Shown: positions 38,001-49,600, counted from the stretch's first letter. The stretch is 64,000 nt of DNA from Aselliscus stoliczkanus (GCA_033961575.1 CM066732.1:114702687-114766686); one strand, 5' to 3'. Numbers and translations: made by a program. Notes: generated from the sequence alone by a model not told the origin.

Positions 38001-39501
38001 AGTATTGATATCTTTTGATGGTGAAGAAACTGAAGTTCAAAAGTGCTGTTAATTTGCTCAAGGCTACCCAACCGGTAAGTCTCAGAGGTAGGATTTGAGC
38101 CTCCAAATCCAGTGATCTGTCCATTTTATCGTATCACCTGTCCAAGATGAATCTCAGAGACTGGGGCCCTGGGGTAGTTGATTCCCCAGAATCTGAGGGT
38201 GGTGTTCCTGATATCCCTGAGCTAGTTTTGCCTCTAGAGCTCAGTAAAGAACGGATAAGCTAACAGCCTCAGCCCGAAGACCCCATGGTAGAAGATCTCT
38301 CAGCCTGTGCCTAGGAAGCGGATGCCACCTAGCCACGCTCACGAAAAGAATTTCTGTACCTGTCCCATCTCCTTGACTGCTTTATTTCTCCCTCCCCAGG
38401 TTCCTACCTGCCTTCCAGCTACTCTTTCTCCCCCTATGGCAGCAAGGTCTCAGGGGGTGAAGATTCCGAAAAGGCCCGAGCCAGCCCGAGCGTCAGTTGT
38501 AAATCCAGCTCCGAGTCCAAAGCCCTGGACATCTTGCAGCAACATGCCAGTCACTACAAGAGCAAGTCGCCCACGGTAAGGGAGGTGCTGTGCTGCTGAC
38601 TGTCATCAGAGCCCCAGAGGGCGGGCTCAGGCCCTAACCAGCGCAGCTTGGTGGCGGTGACACAGCCCCTGCAGGCACGGGGGATTCGCAGGTGTCCTGC
38701 GCACTGGAGGAGCCACGATGTGGGCCCTGGACAGCTTGTGCTCGTGTGTGTCTCATACCACTGCTTTGTGTCTGCTTGCCTTTCAGATAAGTGATAAAAC
38801 TTCTCAGGAGAGAGAGCGGGGAGGCTGTGGGGTGGTTGGGGGCGGTGGCAGCTGCGGTGGCGCTGGGGGAGCAGGAGGCGCAGACAGGAGCGTAGACCGG
38901 CCCCGCACGTCTCCCTCCCAGCGCCTCATGTCCACACACCACCACCACCACCACCTGGGCTACTCGCTGCTCCCAGCACAGTACAACCTACCCTATGCAG
39001 CAGGTAAGCCACCCAGTGAGCCCTCCACCCATCCATCACCCAAGATTCTTTTCTTTTAGTTTCTAATCTGTCAGAATCCTTGCCTCCTGCAGACCAGCAT
39101 TAAAGCATATGATGTTTATTTCCTCCCTTGGAGCTTGGGGACTCTCAAACTCCCCTAGAAAATTGGCTTTGAGATTCAGAAGAATAAGGAACAGGTGTTC
39201 CCACAGCCAAAGAGAAAAGCAGCTGAAAAAATGGGGCCTTACGGTCTATCCCCAGCAACTGTATCTGGCCAAGGACCAGATGTTTTTTTCTGTCAGCACC
39301 CCAGAACTAAGTGGAGCTAGGAATTCTTGGAGACACTCTTCCCAATACCCTCCCAGCTGGTAAAGAGGAAGTGTTTAAATGGGAGGCCCTGGGAGAGCGG
39401 CGCTAACATATCCTCCTCCTCACCCAGGACTTTCTTCTACAGCCATTGTTGCCAGCCAGCAAGGCTCAACGCCCTCACTCTACCCACCCCCCCGGAGGTG
39501 A
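31456..39501 (+). CDS. ZNF609: ZNF609, zinc finger protein 609 (C-terminal three quarters, six coding exons)
   Basis: Joining 31456-31543, 32599-34939, 36664-37030, 38400-38575, 38787-39003 and 39428-39501 gives one open frame that ends at TGA 39499-39501. All junctions are AG/GT. It encodes about 1,086 residues. The human protein has 1,411, so roughly 325 N-terminal residues and the start codon lie upstream of the window. I recognised it by near-identity to remembered ZNF609. Visible parts, numbered on the human length, are: one C2H2 finger near 497-520 (C-x4-C-x12-H-x4-H), long Ser/Pro/Lys-rich low-complexity stretches, a lysine cluster ([11 protein letters not shown]), a Gln/Glu-rich likely coiled coil, a Gly-rich run and six consecutive histidines near the C-terminus. 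From published work, ZNF609 is nuclear, associates with NIPBL and Integrator, and acts in neural progenitors, thymocytes and myoblasts. ZNF608 is the paralogue, but the match is to ZNF609. Confidence 0.95.
31878..32013 (-). repeat. Short hairpin-type SINE (antisense)
   Basis: (TTTG)n tail, then the hairpin and head. Flanked by tgatgata. It lies in the 1-kb intron between exon 31456-31543 and the large exon. Confidence 0.9.
32023..32191 (-). repeat. CTCAG-type SINE (antisense), adjacent to the preceding SINE
   Basis: Poly(T) of about 30, tgagccatcctgccacctgt, then a head ending cggccagccc. Flanked by tgatgatac on both sides, the same target as its neighbour. Confidence 0.9.
32599..34939 (+). 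CDS. ZNF609: ZNF609 large exon carrying the C2H2 finger
   Basis: The acceptor is ccaag|GTTCTG, with the first base completing AGG Arg. The exon is open for 2,341 nt and ends CGACAG|gtaact. The zinc-finger cysteines are encoded at 33026 and 33041, and the histidines lie in the following 60 nt. The Lys-rich segment is at 33709-33759, and the Gln/Glu-rich coiled-coil-like segment at about 34535-34665. The frame stays open 36 nt into the next intron before TAA, so intron retention would add a short foreign tail. Bases 32696-32906 are the source of the inverted intronic copy at 29838-30048. Confidence 0.96.
35136..35490 (-). repeat. Dimeric tRNA-derived SINE (antisense)
   Basis: Contains two tRNA-like modules in reverse (ctctaaccaactgagctatc and ttctaaccaactgagccacc), joined by ctagttgtggagggcacag sequence. 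Confidence 0.8.
35512..36009 (+). repeat. Dimeric tRNA-derived SINE (sense)
   Basis: ggggccggctgagtggctca head with ccggttcgattcccat. A second module follows (gatggctcagtggatagagt, ggtttgactcctgcatggga), then ccccaataaaatg and an A-tail. The near-duplication ttaaaaagc flanks it. Confidence 0.85.
36664..37030 (+). CDS. ZNF609: ZNF609 coding exon (367 nt)
   Basis: The acceptor is gatgtag|GAAGCA and the donor is CTACCCAG|gtatag. It begins [18 protein letters not shown] charged Lys/Arg/Glu stretch follows, then a Tyr/Ser/His-rich segment ([16 protein letters not shown]). The reading frame continues openly into the intron for about 160 nt, but the donor and the next exon fit ZNF609, so the splice is preferred. 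Confidence 0.95.
37031..38399 (+). other. ZNF609: ZNF609 intron with MIR-like repeat
   Basis: Canonical GT-AG intron. About 37900-38145 looks like an antisense MIR (gccaggtaccatactagatg, then gaagaaactgaag and later caaggctaccca). Nothing else is recognisable. Confidence 0.8.
38400..38575 (+). CDS. ZNF609: ZNF609 coding exon (176 nt)
   Basis: The acceptor is ctccccag|GTTCCT and the donor is CCCACG|gtaagg. The first two bases complete a Gly codon. It encodes [15 protein letters not shown] and then a Ser-rich stretch ending SKSPT. The frame matches both neighbouring exons. Confidence 0.95.
38787..39003 (+). CDS. ZNF609: ZNF609 coding exon with Gly-rich and poly-His runs
   Basis: The acceptor is tttcag|ATAAGT and the donor is GCAGCAG|gtaagc. 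It encodes [13 protein letters not shown], a Gly-rich low-complexity run, [18 protein letters not shown], and six histidines from CAC codons (about 38938-38955). The Gly-rich part is where this copy differs most from the human protein as I remember it. Confidence 0.95.
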
Positions 39502-39506
39502 GAATG
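39428..39506 (+). CDS. ZNF609: ZNF609 last coding exon, stop at 39499-39501
   Basis: The acceptor is cacccag|GACTTT. The exon encodes [12 protein letters not shown] and so on to PPPRR, followed by TGA. A strong donor, GAATG|GTAAGT, follows only five bases after the stop, so this exon appears to splice to a wholly untranslated exon at 39798. Confidence 0.93.
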
Positions 39507-42500
39507 GTAAGTAACGTTTTAATTTCGTGCAACGTACAGGGCAGCGATAGTTGATACGTGGATCACAAAATCCCTGGGGAGCCTCAGTGAGGGATAGCTG
39601 TGTGGGGTCAGCAGTCTGGAAGTGAAATGCTGGCCCAGCCTCTTGTCCACGTCTCTCATGAAGCCATGTGCTCAGATACGGGCCCCTGGGCATACCGGGA
39701 CCAGCCTCCCCTGCTGTTCATTTGCTTGGAGCGCCACCTTGTGGTTGTTTGGGCAGCCGGCTGAGCGCCTGGTTACTTGTCCGTGTTTTCCTTGCAGAAC
39801 ACCAAGTGCCCGGATAACGTCAGCTTCACGGGCCCGGACTGGCTCACCTAAGGAGGTGCTGGAGGTGGCATTTAGACATCAGTTAAATGGTGTTGATCAA
39901 CCTGTTTGCCGTGTTCCCACCATGACCGAAGGCAGACCCTTGGCTATCTCGCCTCCATCAGACCTCCGGACTCCCTGACCCTCCCTCTTCCTCAGGAGCT
40001 GGAGAGCTGGTACTTAGCAAAAATATTTATTCTCTCGGCCACGGTTGTGACTGTTGTGGCCTCTGTGGAGATGAAGGCACGGGGAGCAACCAGAGGGACG
40101 TGGCCTCAGCCCAGAGAAGCCACCGCTCTGTTCCCCAAGCCCCTGGTCCGCTGCCGGAGGAGTACCAACCCCGGGGGGAAACCTCTTCCCAGGTGGGGAC
40201 CCCCCCAAGCACTGGGTAAGGTCTGAAGACAGCACAACAGCCATACCCCTCTCCCCATCATTACCACCATCACCCGATCCTGCCTCTCCCCGGTGGTTTG
40301 GGCCCCGGGAACTGACAGCACGTGGAGGGACTAGAATCTCAGGAAAGAAATTGGGGGCAGTTTTCTCTTTAATTGTGAAAACAAGGTCTTCAGGCATGAA
40401 GACTCCTCCCCCTCACATGAGCACATATAAATGCTCGGAGCCCAGCCTGGAGAGGAAGACCCAGACTACCTGTCAGGCAGAGGGCCAGGGGTCCTCACAC
40501 CAGCCTAGGGCTCCCCAGGGATATGGGAGTAAGCTGGAGCTGGAGCATGAATGGAGCCTGTGAACAGAGCCTTCATCCCCACTAAGTCCTGCTGCTTCTT
40601 AGCCCCCAACCCCTTGCCCTTTTCTCTCTTCCCTCCTCACCCCTCGGTGCCTTTCCCAGGGGGGTCCCCATGCCGATCTCTCCTCTTTTCCACTGCTTGG
40701 CTCTTAAGACTCAGGCAGGTAAAACAGTATTCCCCAACATCGGGAGCTTCCGAGCCTGCCAGGTCAGCTAAGGTCCAGGCCCAGGAAGCAGGCCTTGGGC
40801 ACAGCCAGCAGTTCTTAGAGATGTCCTGTCCATTCTGTGTCCTCCTCATTTAGGACCACAAATATATACAGCCCAATTCCTCGGTATACAAGTACATGAT
40901 TTTACATAGCTTAATCTAGAACCCCTGTGTGCCAATACAAGCCATGTTTCGTTGTAATACACGTTTTTGTTTTAGGGGCCACTGACCCTAAATGACCCTA
41001 AGGTTATGTGTTCCTTAGGCCCTGGGATGACACCTCCACGCCATTACTCCCCGGAGTCACAGCGTGTACCCAGTGGAGCTAGGCTTTGAGGCGGCAGACA
41101 TTTCTCTGCTCTCCTTAGAAAAACAGTCTCCCAGGCCAGGCTCTGTGCTTTTTGTACTGGGAAAGGGCCGATGATTTCGATAGGTTTATTGGAGTCACTT
41201 CTTCCCCACGGTGTGGGGAGCTTTAACTCTTACTTTACTTTTGAGTTATCATCCCTTTGTTCTCCCCCTCTCCTATCTTTCCTTGACTTTGTAGATTGAG
41301 AGAGACTGACAGATAGCAGCCAAGGCTAGAGAGGGATTTTTGACCAGAGTGCCAAAAGTGACCAGAACTTGGCTCTGATAGTGTGGGGCATGGAGTTGGA
41401 AGGCAGCAAGCACACTGTCCAACAGAGGCTGCTTTCCCAGATCCCCAGAGCCCTGCTCTAGAGGGGCTCAGGGTCATTTGCCCAAGAGGCGCCCCTCTGA
41501 CCTATAGACCTTTCCTTTAGGTTTCACGTTCTTGTTTTTGTTCAAATTGGGATTTTAGCCCATCCAAAAAAACTCAGTTGTAGACCTCTTAGTAGGCCCC
41601 AAGCAGCCTCCCTCCCCCGTATCATTCCCTCCGCCTCCTGCTGCCCCAGCAGGCAGTGACTTCCCTTTCATCCATGGAAATAGTTGGTGTGGACACCTTC
41701 ACCCCACCTAACCTGAGTCACTCCCACCAAGAGGATGACTGTAAATTTCAGCCTGATGATGCCCTCCCAGACTCTTGTGGGATGGAGCCAAGGACCCATC
41801 TCTGTTCCTGTTTGTTTTTAAATATTGTTGTGCGTTTTGTATCTGTGGCGCTGACTTAAACAGCGTGTTCTGTACATATTGTAAAGAAACTGTTTGAAGT
41901 AATTTTTTCCCATTGGGCAGGCCTGGCTCCACATTCCTGCCCTTTCCACTTTGTTCTGTAACAGAGAAGAGGAACTTCCATATTAGCAGGGCAGCCTTGG
42001 GTTCTGCAGAAGGGAGCAGCTTCTTTCCTTTTTTTCCTCATAAACCATTTGGCTCTTAGACCCTTATATTCAAGTCTCCCTTGAAGAGTAGGCACTGAGC
42101 TGCCCAGAAGAGCAGGTGAAAGTGACAGTGGCAGACTGGCCCTCCCTTTTCCCGATCCCTGATCCTCTTGGTCCCAGATCCTTGCCAGGTCCAGTCTTCC
42201 CTCCCTGAAATAGCATGAAGCAGCAGTGATGAAGCAACATGTCCTTGCCGAGTGATGGAGTGAAGGATTTGCTGTCCACCTCCAGCCTCTCTGCATTGGG
42301 AGGGGCACAGGTGGGGGTACCTGTGGCACCCATGATCAGGTCAGAGGGATGAGACACACAGCAAGGATTCCCACCCCATCCCACAAGCAAAGGCTGCTAA
42401 GGGCCCAGCCCACCAGCCCACGGCTCTGTCTGAGCCAGCCGGCCCAGGCCTCTTGCTAGACATCGCTCGTCGGGCACCCCGCAGAGAAACTAGAGGGAGA

Positions 42501-43240
42501 CACCTCGTCACCAGGTAGGACAGCCACGGCTTGGAGAGCTGCTCTCCAGGATTCACCCCATTCCTTCCTCATTTAAGGTGTCAGTTCCCTTCATCCCTTT
42601 TCCCTGCCGATACATGTACATGTATGAAATTCCCTTCTCTTACTCTCTCCACACATCTCAAGGTCAAAGGACCACATGCAGAAGGGTTAAGAGGGCACCC
42701 CATGAAATGAGATGCTGATTCTTGAATCTCCTCTCTCCAGGCTCCAAGGTGGGGGTGGGAAGACTTGGCCTCAGGTGTGGGCGGGCAAGACTGCAGAAGG
42801 CCTACGTTACTGTGTATGGGCTTTGAGGTCACCCATGTCACTAATTATCCCATCTACCCTGTCATCATCCCAGTGTGTACTCTGATGCCCCTAGGATTCA
42901 ACTGGGCAGCTAGTTGGCCCCGTAATTCTGGGCCTTTGTTATTTGTTTTGTTACTAGGGCATCCCAGGAAGCTTTCTGATGATCCTCTGCCGTGGGGCCC
43001 TCCTGGGATTGAGCCCCTCCCAAGCCCCCTCCCCAGCCCCTCCTGCCCCAGCCCACCCGCTTGCCTTGGTGCTCAGCCCCCCACAGGGAGCAGGTTGGGG
43101 CGAGCTGGAGGCCCGGGCTGGAGGGGCAGTGTTGCTGTTCATAGCTTTTGTTCCATTGGCGTTGCTCTGTTGGATTTAATTTCAGTCTTCCTGATTCTTC
43201 CCTTCTGTAAAGTGTACATTACCAAGTTCCTTGTTTTTTT

Positions 43241-43271
<31 letters not shown>

Positions 43272-43316
43272 CAAACTGTACTCTTTTTGCCTTTGTACAT
43301 TCAGGCAAGAAGAGAA

Positions 43317-43322
43317 AATAAA
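43317..43322 (+). terminator. ZNF609: ZNF609 proximal poly(A) signal AATAAA
   Basis: AATAAA in gaaaataaatctttttaag, preceded by an AT dinucleotide tract (about 43240-43271) and followed by a mixed T/G-rich region. It is the most likely principal cleavage signal. Confidence 0.7.
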
Positions 43323-44102
43323 TCTTTTTAAGAGACAATCACCAATCTGTGAGGGCTGCTGGTTATTTCTCCCGGAGTACGCTGCTGAGCTGCTTTCCCC
43401 TTCCTGCCCACGTCCTCCTTCAGCTTTCCTGATCTTCCTGGCCCTGCTCCTCACACATCCTCAGCTCCACCTTCCCTGGCTGATGACAAGCTGTTAAACC
43501 CAATGTCCAGACTACCTGCTCTGCAGCCCTTTCCTGCCCAGCAGTTTCCCGGCTTCGCCACTAGCTTACCCCGGAGTTTTATCCTGTGCCCTGGCCTCTG
43601 CTGTCTTCCCCCTTAGATCCCATTCACCGAAGTGGCTTTGGACCCCTGGGTACTCTGGGGCCTCCCAGAGACCCTGGCTTTGGACCCTCACCTGTGAACC
43701 TATGCAGCTGGGAGCTCTCTGCCTAGGAGTTTGCACTACCTTCAACCTGCCTGGGAGTTAGAACAGGTGGTTTTTTTAAGAATGAGTGGGAAACTCCCCC
43801 AGATTCCAGCCTCCAGAGTGCTCTGATCCAGAGCCCAGAGAATCATTCCTGGCTGGTGGGCTCCTGTGGCCACCCCATCAGAACAAGTGCTAAGGGTTTA
43901 TGGGTCAGAGCCTTTGATAGAATTTCAAAGGGTGGTACATTCTAGAACAGCCCAACCAAACCGTTGCTCCACCTCTTGAACTTGTTCCTTTCCCTGATTT
44001 CCTCTCTCCCCCCACAACCTTTTCCCCCCTTCTCTCTAACTTCTTTTTCTTAATTGGCTTTGGATCAAAGTATATTTTTTAAATTATTTGTTGTATTTAT
44101 TG

Positions 44103-44108
44103 AATAAA
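44103..44108 (+). terminator. ZNF609: ZNF609 possible distal poly(A) signal AATAAA
   Basis: AATAAA in attgaataaagtttttaatg, with T-rich downstream sequence. It would lengthen the 3'UTR by about 0.8 kb. Usage cannot be judged from sequence. Confidence 0.5.
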
Positions 44109-44125
44109 GTTTTTAATGTCCCTGT

Positions 44126-45403
44126 TTTTAAATTTAGACTTAAGTTTGCCTTTCACATATCTCCCCTCTCCATCATCCCCTCAAAATATTCCACCTTCTA
44201 AGTTGCTTTTTTAATTGGAGTGCAGGTTTGAGGTACCATATTTCTTTCCTGTAAGTGGTATTACCTAGCAGAGCTTTGTTTCTATTTGAAAGGGAAATCT
44301 TAACTGAGAGCCTGGGTTTCCAATTGAACGGTCTAACTCGGGCTGTATTAAAGAGGATCCACCAGCAGAGGGCAGCAGAATCCCAGGCTTGTTTCCTGTC
44401 TGCTAGCTTTGAGGATGATCAAGGACTGAGTTTCCTCTTGGTTCTTTCCCTGTCTTGTAGATTCCTTGGCCATTGTCAGCATTCACATGGATCTGCTGTA
44501 AGTCTCACTGTAGTGACTGTTTTGTTTTTCAGTCACTGCCTTTATGCTGCCTCTAGGTGTTATCTGCTCAGTGGAGGACACCTTCAAGCCTTTCTTTCAG
44601 TTGACTGTCTCTAGGTCCAGACCTTCTACTAATACTGTGGAGGGGAGAAGGTGCTGAGCTCATTTCTTTTAGAGAAAACCAGGTATGGGTCCAAGGTTCA
44701 AGACTTGGCCCCATGTGAAAACCCAAGCAAGCTTCACACAGAACGTACAAAAGACTCAGAGAAAGGAAGGACAGCCACAACTCAGCAATTGTTCCAAAGC
44801 TCAGCAATTGTCCCAGCACTTCACTTGGGAAAACAAGCAAAAGGAAAGAATTGCTAGTAAGCCATTGAGAAACTTTTTAAGAGAACATAGATCAGGAGGA
44901 TTCTAGCCCCCTCCGGTGGCACTGAGGGCTTATTTATCAGACTGGTGGTGCAAGGGGAGTGGCAGCCATGCCTCAGGGCACTGAGCCCCAAAAGGAGAAA
45001 ACTGTCTTCCTAAGGAAGGTGTGTGATGCTTCCTTCAGAGGCCTGCAAGAGTGGAAATGTCAGCTCTGTGCAAAAGCCAAAACGTGGTGTCAGGACCCAG
45101 CCTTCCCTACAGAAGGAAGAACTAAGAACACTTAGCTCTTGGTATGTATAGCCTCTCTTCTGGATGAAGCTGCTGTGTACACATCTGTTTCTCTAGGGAG
45201 CTCTGGCAGTGTCGCCCAGACTCCTAGCAACCCCACATTTTGCAATGTAATGTGGTCCCCAGAGACCTCGGCCAGTTTATCTGTCCTGATGCACCGCAGC
45301 ATTTTTGCTGAGAGGCATGTATCACACCCCTAAGTTAGGCTCTAGATTCAAGACGGTAGTGGCAGGAAGCTGATCCCAGTACAGGAATAAAGAGCAAACC
45401 AAC
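44126..45403. other. Intergenic gap between ZNF609 and OAZ2 3' ends
   Basis: Short tail-to-tail gap. No repeat or exon is recognised. A + strand AATAAA at about 45385 could in principle serve very long ZNF609 transcripts. Confidence 0.6.
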
Positions 45404-46503
45404 CACAACTTTAAATCAGTTTATTGACACAGTAACACAACACACTTGCCTCCCTAACACCCCCACCCCCCTCACCCAATCTAGATCTCTTCCCCACTTG
45501 GAACAAGCTGTTCCTTGAAAACAGAAAAGGGCAGGCCACTTATACAGCCCCAGTCCCACCCCTAGGCCTGTGGAGCAGGGTCTCAGGCACTACTCAGACC
45601 TGTTAGAGGGGTGGGGTGGGGGGGTGTGGTTAGCACTACACTCAGCCAGGCAGAGGCAGCCAGTCCTTAAGAGCACATCTCCACAACCCCCAGGCCCTGA
45701 GTTGCTAGTCTTCCTCTCTGCTCTTCTGAACCCTAGGAATGAGACAAATCCAGGGCCTGGGCCTGCAGCCAGGAGCAAGAACAACTGCTGTGATTTGAGT
45801 TTGGCTAGTGTCTTTTAAGGCCCAGGCACCCCAAAAAAAACCCTGGTGGTGGGAGTGAACTTCAATGCCCCTATTTAAAATGCACTGATAACATTAAACA
45901 GATTAAGCCAGCTTAACCAAATGCCAGAATAACACTAAGCTGTGAAGGACAGATCTGACCTGCTTTTTCCAGGCCAGACTCAAATGCACACAGAAAAGCC
46001 CAGTGTCAAAAAACACAAGGACACTGCCCCAGGGCTGAAAAGCCTATCCTCAGGAGCCCCTGGGGTGACAGGAAGCAAGGAAAGAAAATACACAAGTCTT
46101 AAAAACCAAAAAAAGAAAGCCCGACAGCGGGAACCTGAGCCTGACAGTGCTGCCCACAGCCCCCCAGGCCTTGCCCCGACCCAGACAGCCCCTCCCCCTC
46201 TAGGCAATGTCCTCCCCTAGGCTAGATAGAGCACATCACACAGCGCAGTTTAAAAAGCTTCTAATGCCAGTTCATAAACATCTTCATTTACTATTGGTGA
46301 TTACATGTGAATAATATGTTTATACTGTTCTTTATGGAAAACAATTTCAACGAGTCAACTCCAAGAACACAATAGGCAACCCTCACCCTGAGCCCCTCTG
46401 CGTCCTTCCCGGGACAGCAAGGAGCGCCCTCCTCTGTCCCAGGGCTGCCTAACTTCCCCTCGTTCCCCACTGTGGCTCTTGGGCAAAGCATCCTCTATGA
46501 CCA
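45404..46503 (-). other. OAZ2: OAZ2 3'UTR
   Basis: About 1.1 kb from the OAZ2 stop to the only well-placed - strand AATAAA (45425-45420). The length agrees with the human transcript as I recall it. I see no open frame of interest in it. Confidence 0.8.
45420..45425 (-). terminator. OAZ2: OAZ2 poly(A) signal AATAAA
   Basis: On the - strand, GTCAATAAACTGATTTAAAG. Cleavage is expected about 15-20 nt further, near 45404. It faces the ZNF609 3' end. Confidence 0.8.
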
Positions 46504-46634
46504 TTAGTCCTCATCGGACAAGTTCTGGTCCAGGGGGTAAACCATGAACATCACATCTGGCCGAGAGGGGACACAGGGATGGCCTGGACGCACAATCTCA
46601 AAGCCCAAGAAGCTGAAGGTCTTCAGGAGCGGAG
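46504..46634 (-). CDS. OAZ2: OAZ2 last coding exon (stop at 46504)
   Basis: On the - strand the acceptor is TTCTGCAG|CTCCGC. It encodes [17 protein letters not shown] and continues to [10 protein letters not shown], ending TAA at 46506-46504. The intron before it is only 253 nt. Confidence 0.95.
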
Positions 46635-49600
46635 CTGCAGAAGAGAAAGGGATAAAAAGGATTCTGATAAGAAATACAAGAGGAGGCGCAAATCAAGGAA
46701 AAACCCCAAATGAAAATGGGATAAGTAAGCACTACGCCTTCTCTAAAGACCTTTCCGGCGCGCCCCCCATGATTGCCCGTTTGTACAATAAATCTAAGGG
46801 CCCCACCTCACTATATAGGAGCCCCCTTTTCCCCTCCCAGTTCCCCGTTTTCTGGAAAGGAAGTCTCAGACTGCTTTGACTCCTCACCTCTGTCTTCCCG
46901 GCCCTTCCTGAAGCATATGAAGACGTAGTTCACTTTCATCTTCTCTTCAGCGAACTCAAGCAGTGCTAACAATCTGCAAGAAGCAAAGGACTCAGGCGCG
47001 CCACCGCCTCTCTAGCCTTTCCACCCACCCCAAAAAGGCTGAGCGAGACGCTTCAGGGAGGAGGTTCCTATTCAAGACCCCAGGAGCCCTACATTCCAAA
47101 AAAATAAGCCACGACCTCTTACGAAAAATGTTACTGAAGTATCTCTCCCTAGAATATGGGTTCCCTGAAACGCACCAACTTAACTAATGCAGTTCATAAG
47201 ACAGTATGGGACCTAGGGGAAAAAAAAGTTTTTCAAGGGCTTTCCAAAGGCACCAAGTTTCATAGTGATCACCGGCCACTGACAGGGACTCGGGGTCCTC
47301 ACGCTGCCGAAAAGGATTTCCTCAAGAGGTGGGAGCCGCTTGAGAGAACTCCATCCTCAGGATTGTTTCCCACACACCTGGCTGCTTGGAGGGTCTGGCC
47401 CAAACCAAGGAAATCCCACCGGATCTCTGAGCTTCCTGGCCTTTTGAACTGCACCATTGTATGGTGGCTCAAGGAGGATTTAATATCTGCTGGGAAGAGT
47501 GAACTATGGGGCGATTAATGACAGGGATTTGGTTAATGTGATAATGATCTGCTTTAATTATAACCCAAAGCAGTCCTGTTTTACTGGCTAAAAATAACCG
47601 GCCTATTACAAAATGGTATCTGCTTGGGAGGCCTAGAGCTAAGGGAGAAGGCAGACTCCACTGTTCTCCCAGTAAGCACAGGCCCTTCTCTGGAATGGGA
47701 CCTCCTTCCCCTTTGCTCCTCCCCCACCCCCAGCCCTTGCTCCTTACCCTTCTTTGCTCCCATCAGCTAATAATCCATCTGGGATTTCTACAAACAGGCT
47801 CTGGCTGGACAGGACTGCATCCCAGGAAGAGACCTTCACCTCGGTGACCTCGTACTGGAAGTGGACGATGTGAGGTTTGCCATCGTTCACAGGGAGGTCC
47901 TGGGTCACAGTGAGCTTCTCGTCCTGGGAAGGGATCAGGTCAGGGGTCAGTCACTCCTGCTTCCGGCCACATCTAGGCTCCTTAATCAAGGAGTACTGGG
48001 GGTCCCCTCAGGCCAGTCTCAGGGGAGCATGGGACAGGGATGCTGAAAGCGTAAATCTGTAGCTGGCTTCATGGAGCCATCCTTCATCGGGCACTAAGAC
48101 AAGTGATGTCGGCTAAAAAGCCAGTGTGACGGGAGGCGAAATATTTACCAAGTGTCCACTGGATGCCAAGCACTGTGCAAGGTGCTTTCCCATTTTTCAA
48201 TCACCACAATAAGCCTTGAGGTAGGCATTAATATTCCTATTTTAAATCAGATATTAGGGGCTCTGGACAATTAAGCAACTGACTCAAGGCTCCACAGCTA
48301 GTAAATGGCCGACTTGAGATTCAAGCCGGGTCTCCTTGACTCAAAGCCCATGCTTGTCCTCCTCCCCAACAACACCATGCTCTCCCTTCCTCCTCTGAGA
48401 GAGAAGTATTAAAAACCAATGAGGGGCCGGCCGAGCGGCGCGGTGGTTGAGAGCTGGCGTGGGATGCCAGTGGCCCCGGTTCGGGTCCCACATATGAGGG
48501 CCAGTGACACTGCCCTCAAAAAAAAACAAATGAGGTTATACGTGAGGACTTGGCTGGGACCCAGCCTGCTTCCAGGCGGACCCCAGAGTCCATATTGTGT
48601 GCCCTGGCCACAGTCTCAAGAGACCAGACCTCAACCACCCCGCTACCGTTCAGTGCCAGTCTTAGAAAGAAGCCAATCAAACTTCTGGGCCTCAATCACA
48701 GGAGAATAAAAGCCAACAAAGGGCTGGCTGTCGCAGGCCAGACGGTTCCCGGGGCAGTCCCAGGGCTTTCTAATGCCCCTGGGCCGTGCCCTGTGCTGCC
48801 AGAGTGACAGGAGATTGAGATGCAAGGCCGCCTGCACACTATCCTCCCACGTTCCCAATCAGGCTGGACTGACGCCAGAATGCCAAGGGTTGAGGACGAT
48901 GGGAAAACAACTCCTGGCCCTTGCTATTTCTCCAGAGAAACTAAGGAGGGATAGTTCCAGAAAGAGCTCTCCCACGCCCCCATTCTCCCTCCCACTCTGG
49001 ACCCTGAACCAGCACTAAAATGCTGACCACCAAGCTAAGAAGACGGCCGCGTGTTTGCTTGGTGCTGATATCCGTCTAGTACTCCGCAAAAGCCACATAG
49101 CAGCCTCAGTTAAGAGTCCTTTCCAATCCTCCCCTTGGCCTGGCCTGAGTCAGGTGGTTACTGCCCTTCTGCAGCAGCAGAGCAGCGGAGCCTGAGAAGC
49201 TCTGCCCCAAGCCCCCTGCCCCGAGCCCTCCTTACCTTATATATTAGAGCTGAGAGAGAAGGATCCCTGCCGCCCCCTCGCCCACCGGGGATCTTCGACA
49301 GTGGGTGAGGGGCATCAGGAGCACCACAGAGGCCCCGGAACAATGTGCCTGCAGCACTGGAGCTGGGGACAGTTACTCAAAGGCAAAATACTACTGCAAG
49401 AGACAGAGAAGGGGAGGGAGATTTAACTCAGAGACTTGAAGATTTAACACAACATCCCCCCAGCCCAGGCCTTCGGACTTCAGCCGTCAGAACTGCAAAT
49501 GGTCGGAACCCACCGTCCTGCAGAGGCAGAGCGAGTCCAGCTGGATATGGGCCCCAAGGAGCACCTCTCAGACACCAAACCAGCCGCTGTGCTGGCAGAC

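Larger units (their letters stand above)
39798..44125 (+). other. ZNF609: ZNF609 3'UTR, terminal exon
   Basis: The acceptor is ccttgcag|AACACC at 39797/39798. No long frame is supported from here on. An AATAAA at 43317-43322, after an (AT)n tract, marks the likely main 3' end near 43340. A second AATAAA at 44103-44108, followed by T-rich sequence, marks a possible distal end near 44125. The extent is inferred from these signals and the known multi-kilobase ZNF609 3'UTR. A Pumilio-type element, TGTACATA, lies at 41871-41878. Confidence 0.75.
46974..49235 (-). other. OAZ2: OAZ2 introns 2 and 3 outside exon 3
   Basis: 47924-49235 is intron 2 and 46974-47747 is intron 3. Intron 2 contains an MIR-like stretch (about 48125-48350) and a young SINE (48424-48526). 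I see nothing else to name. Confidence 0.75.
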
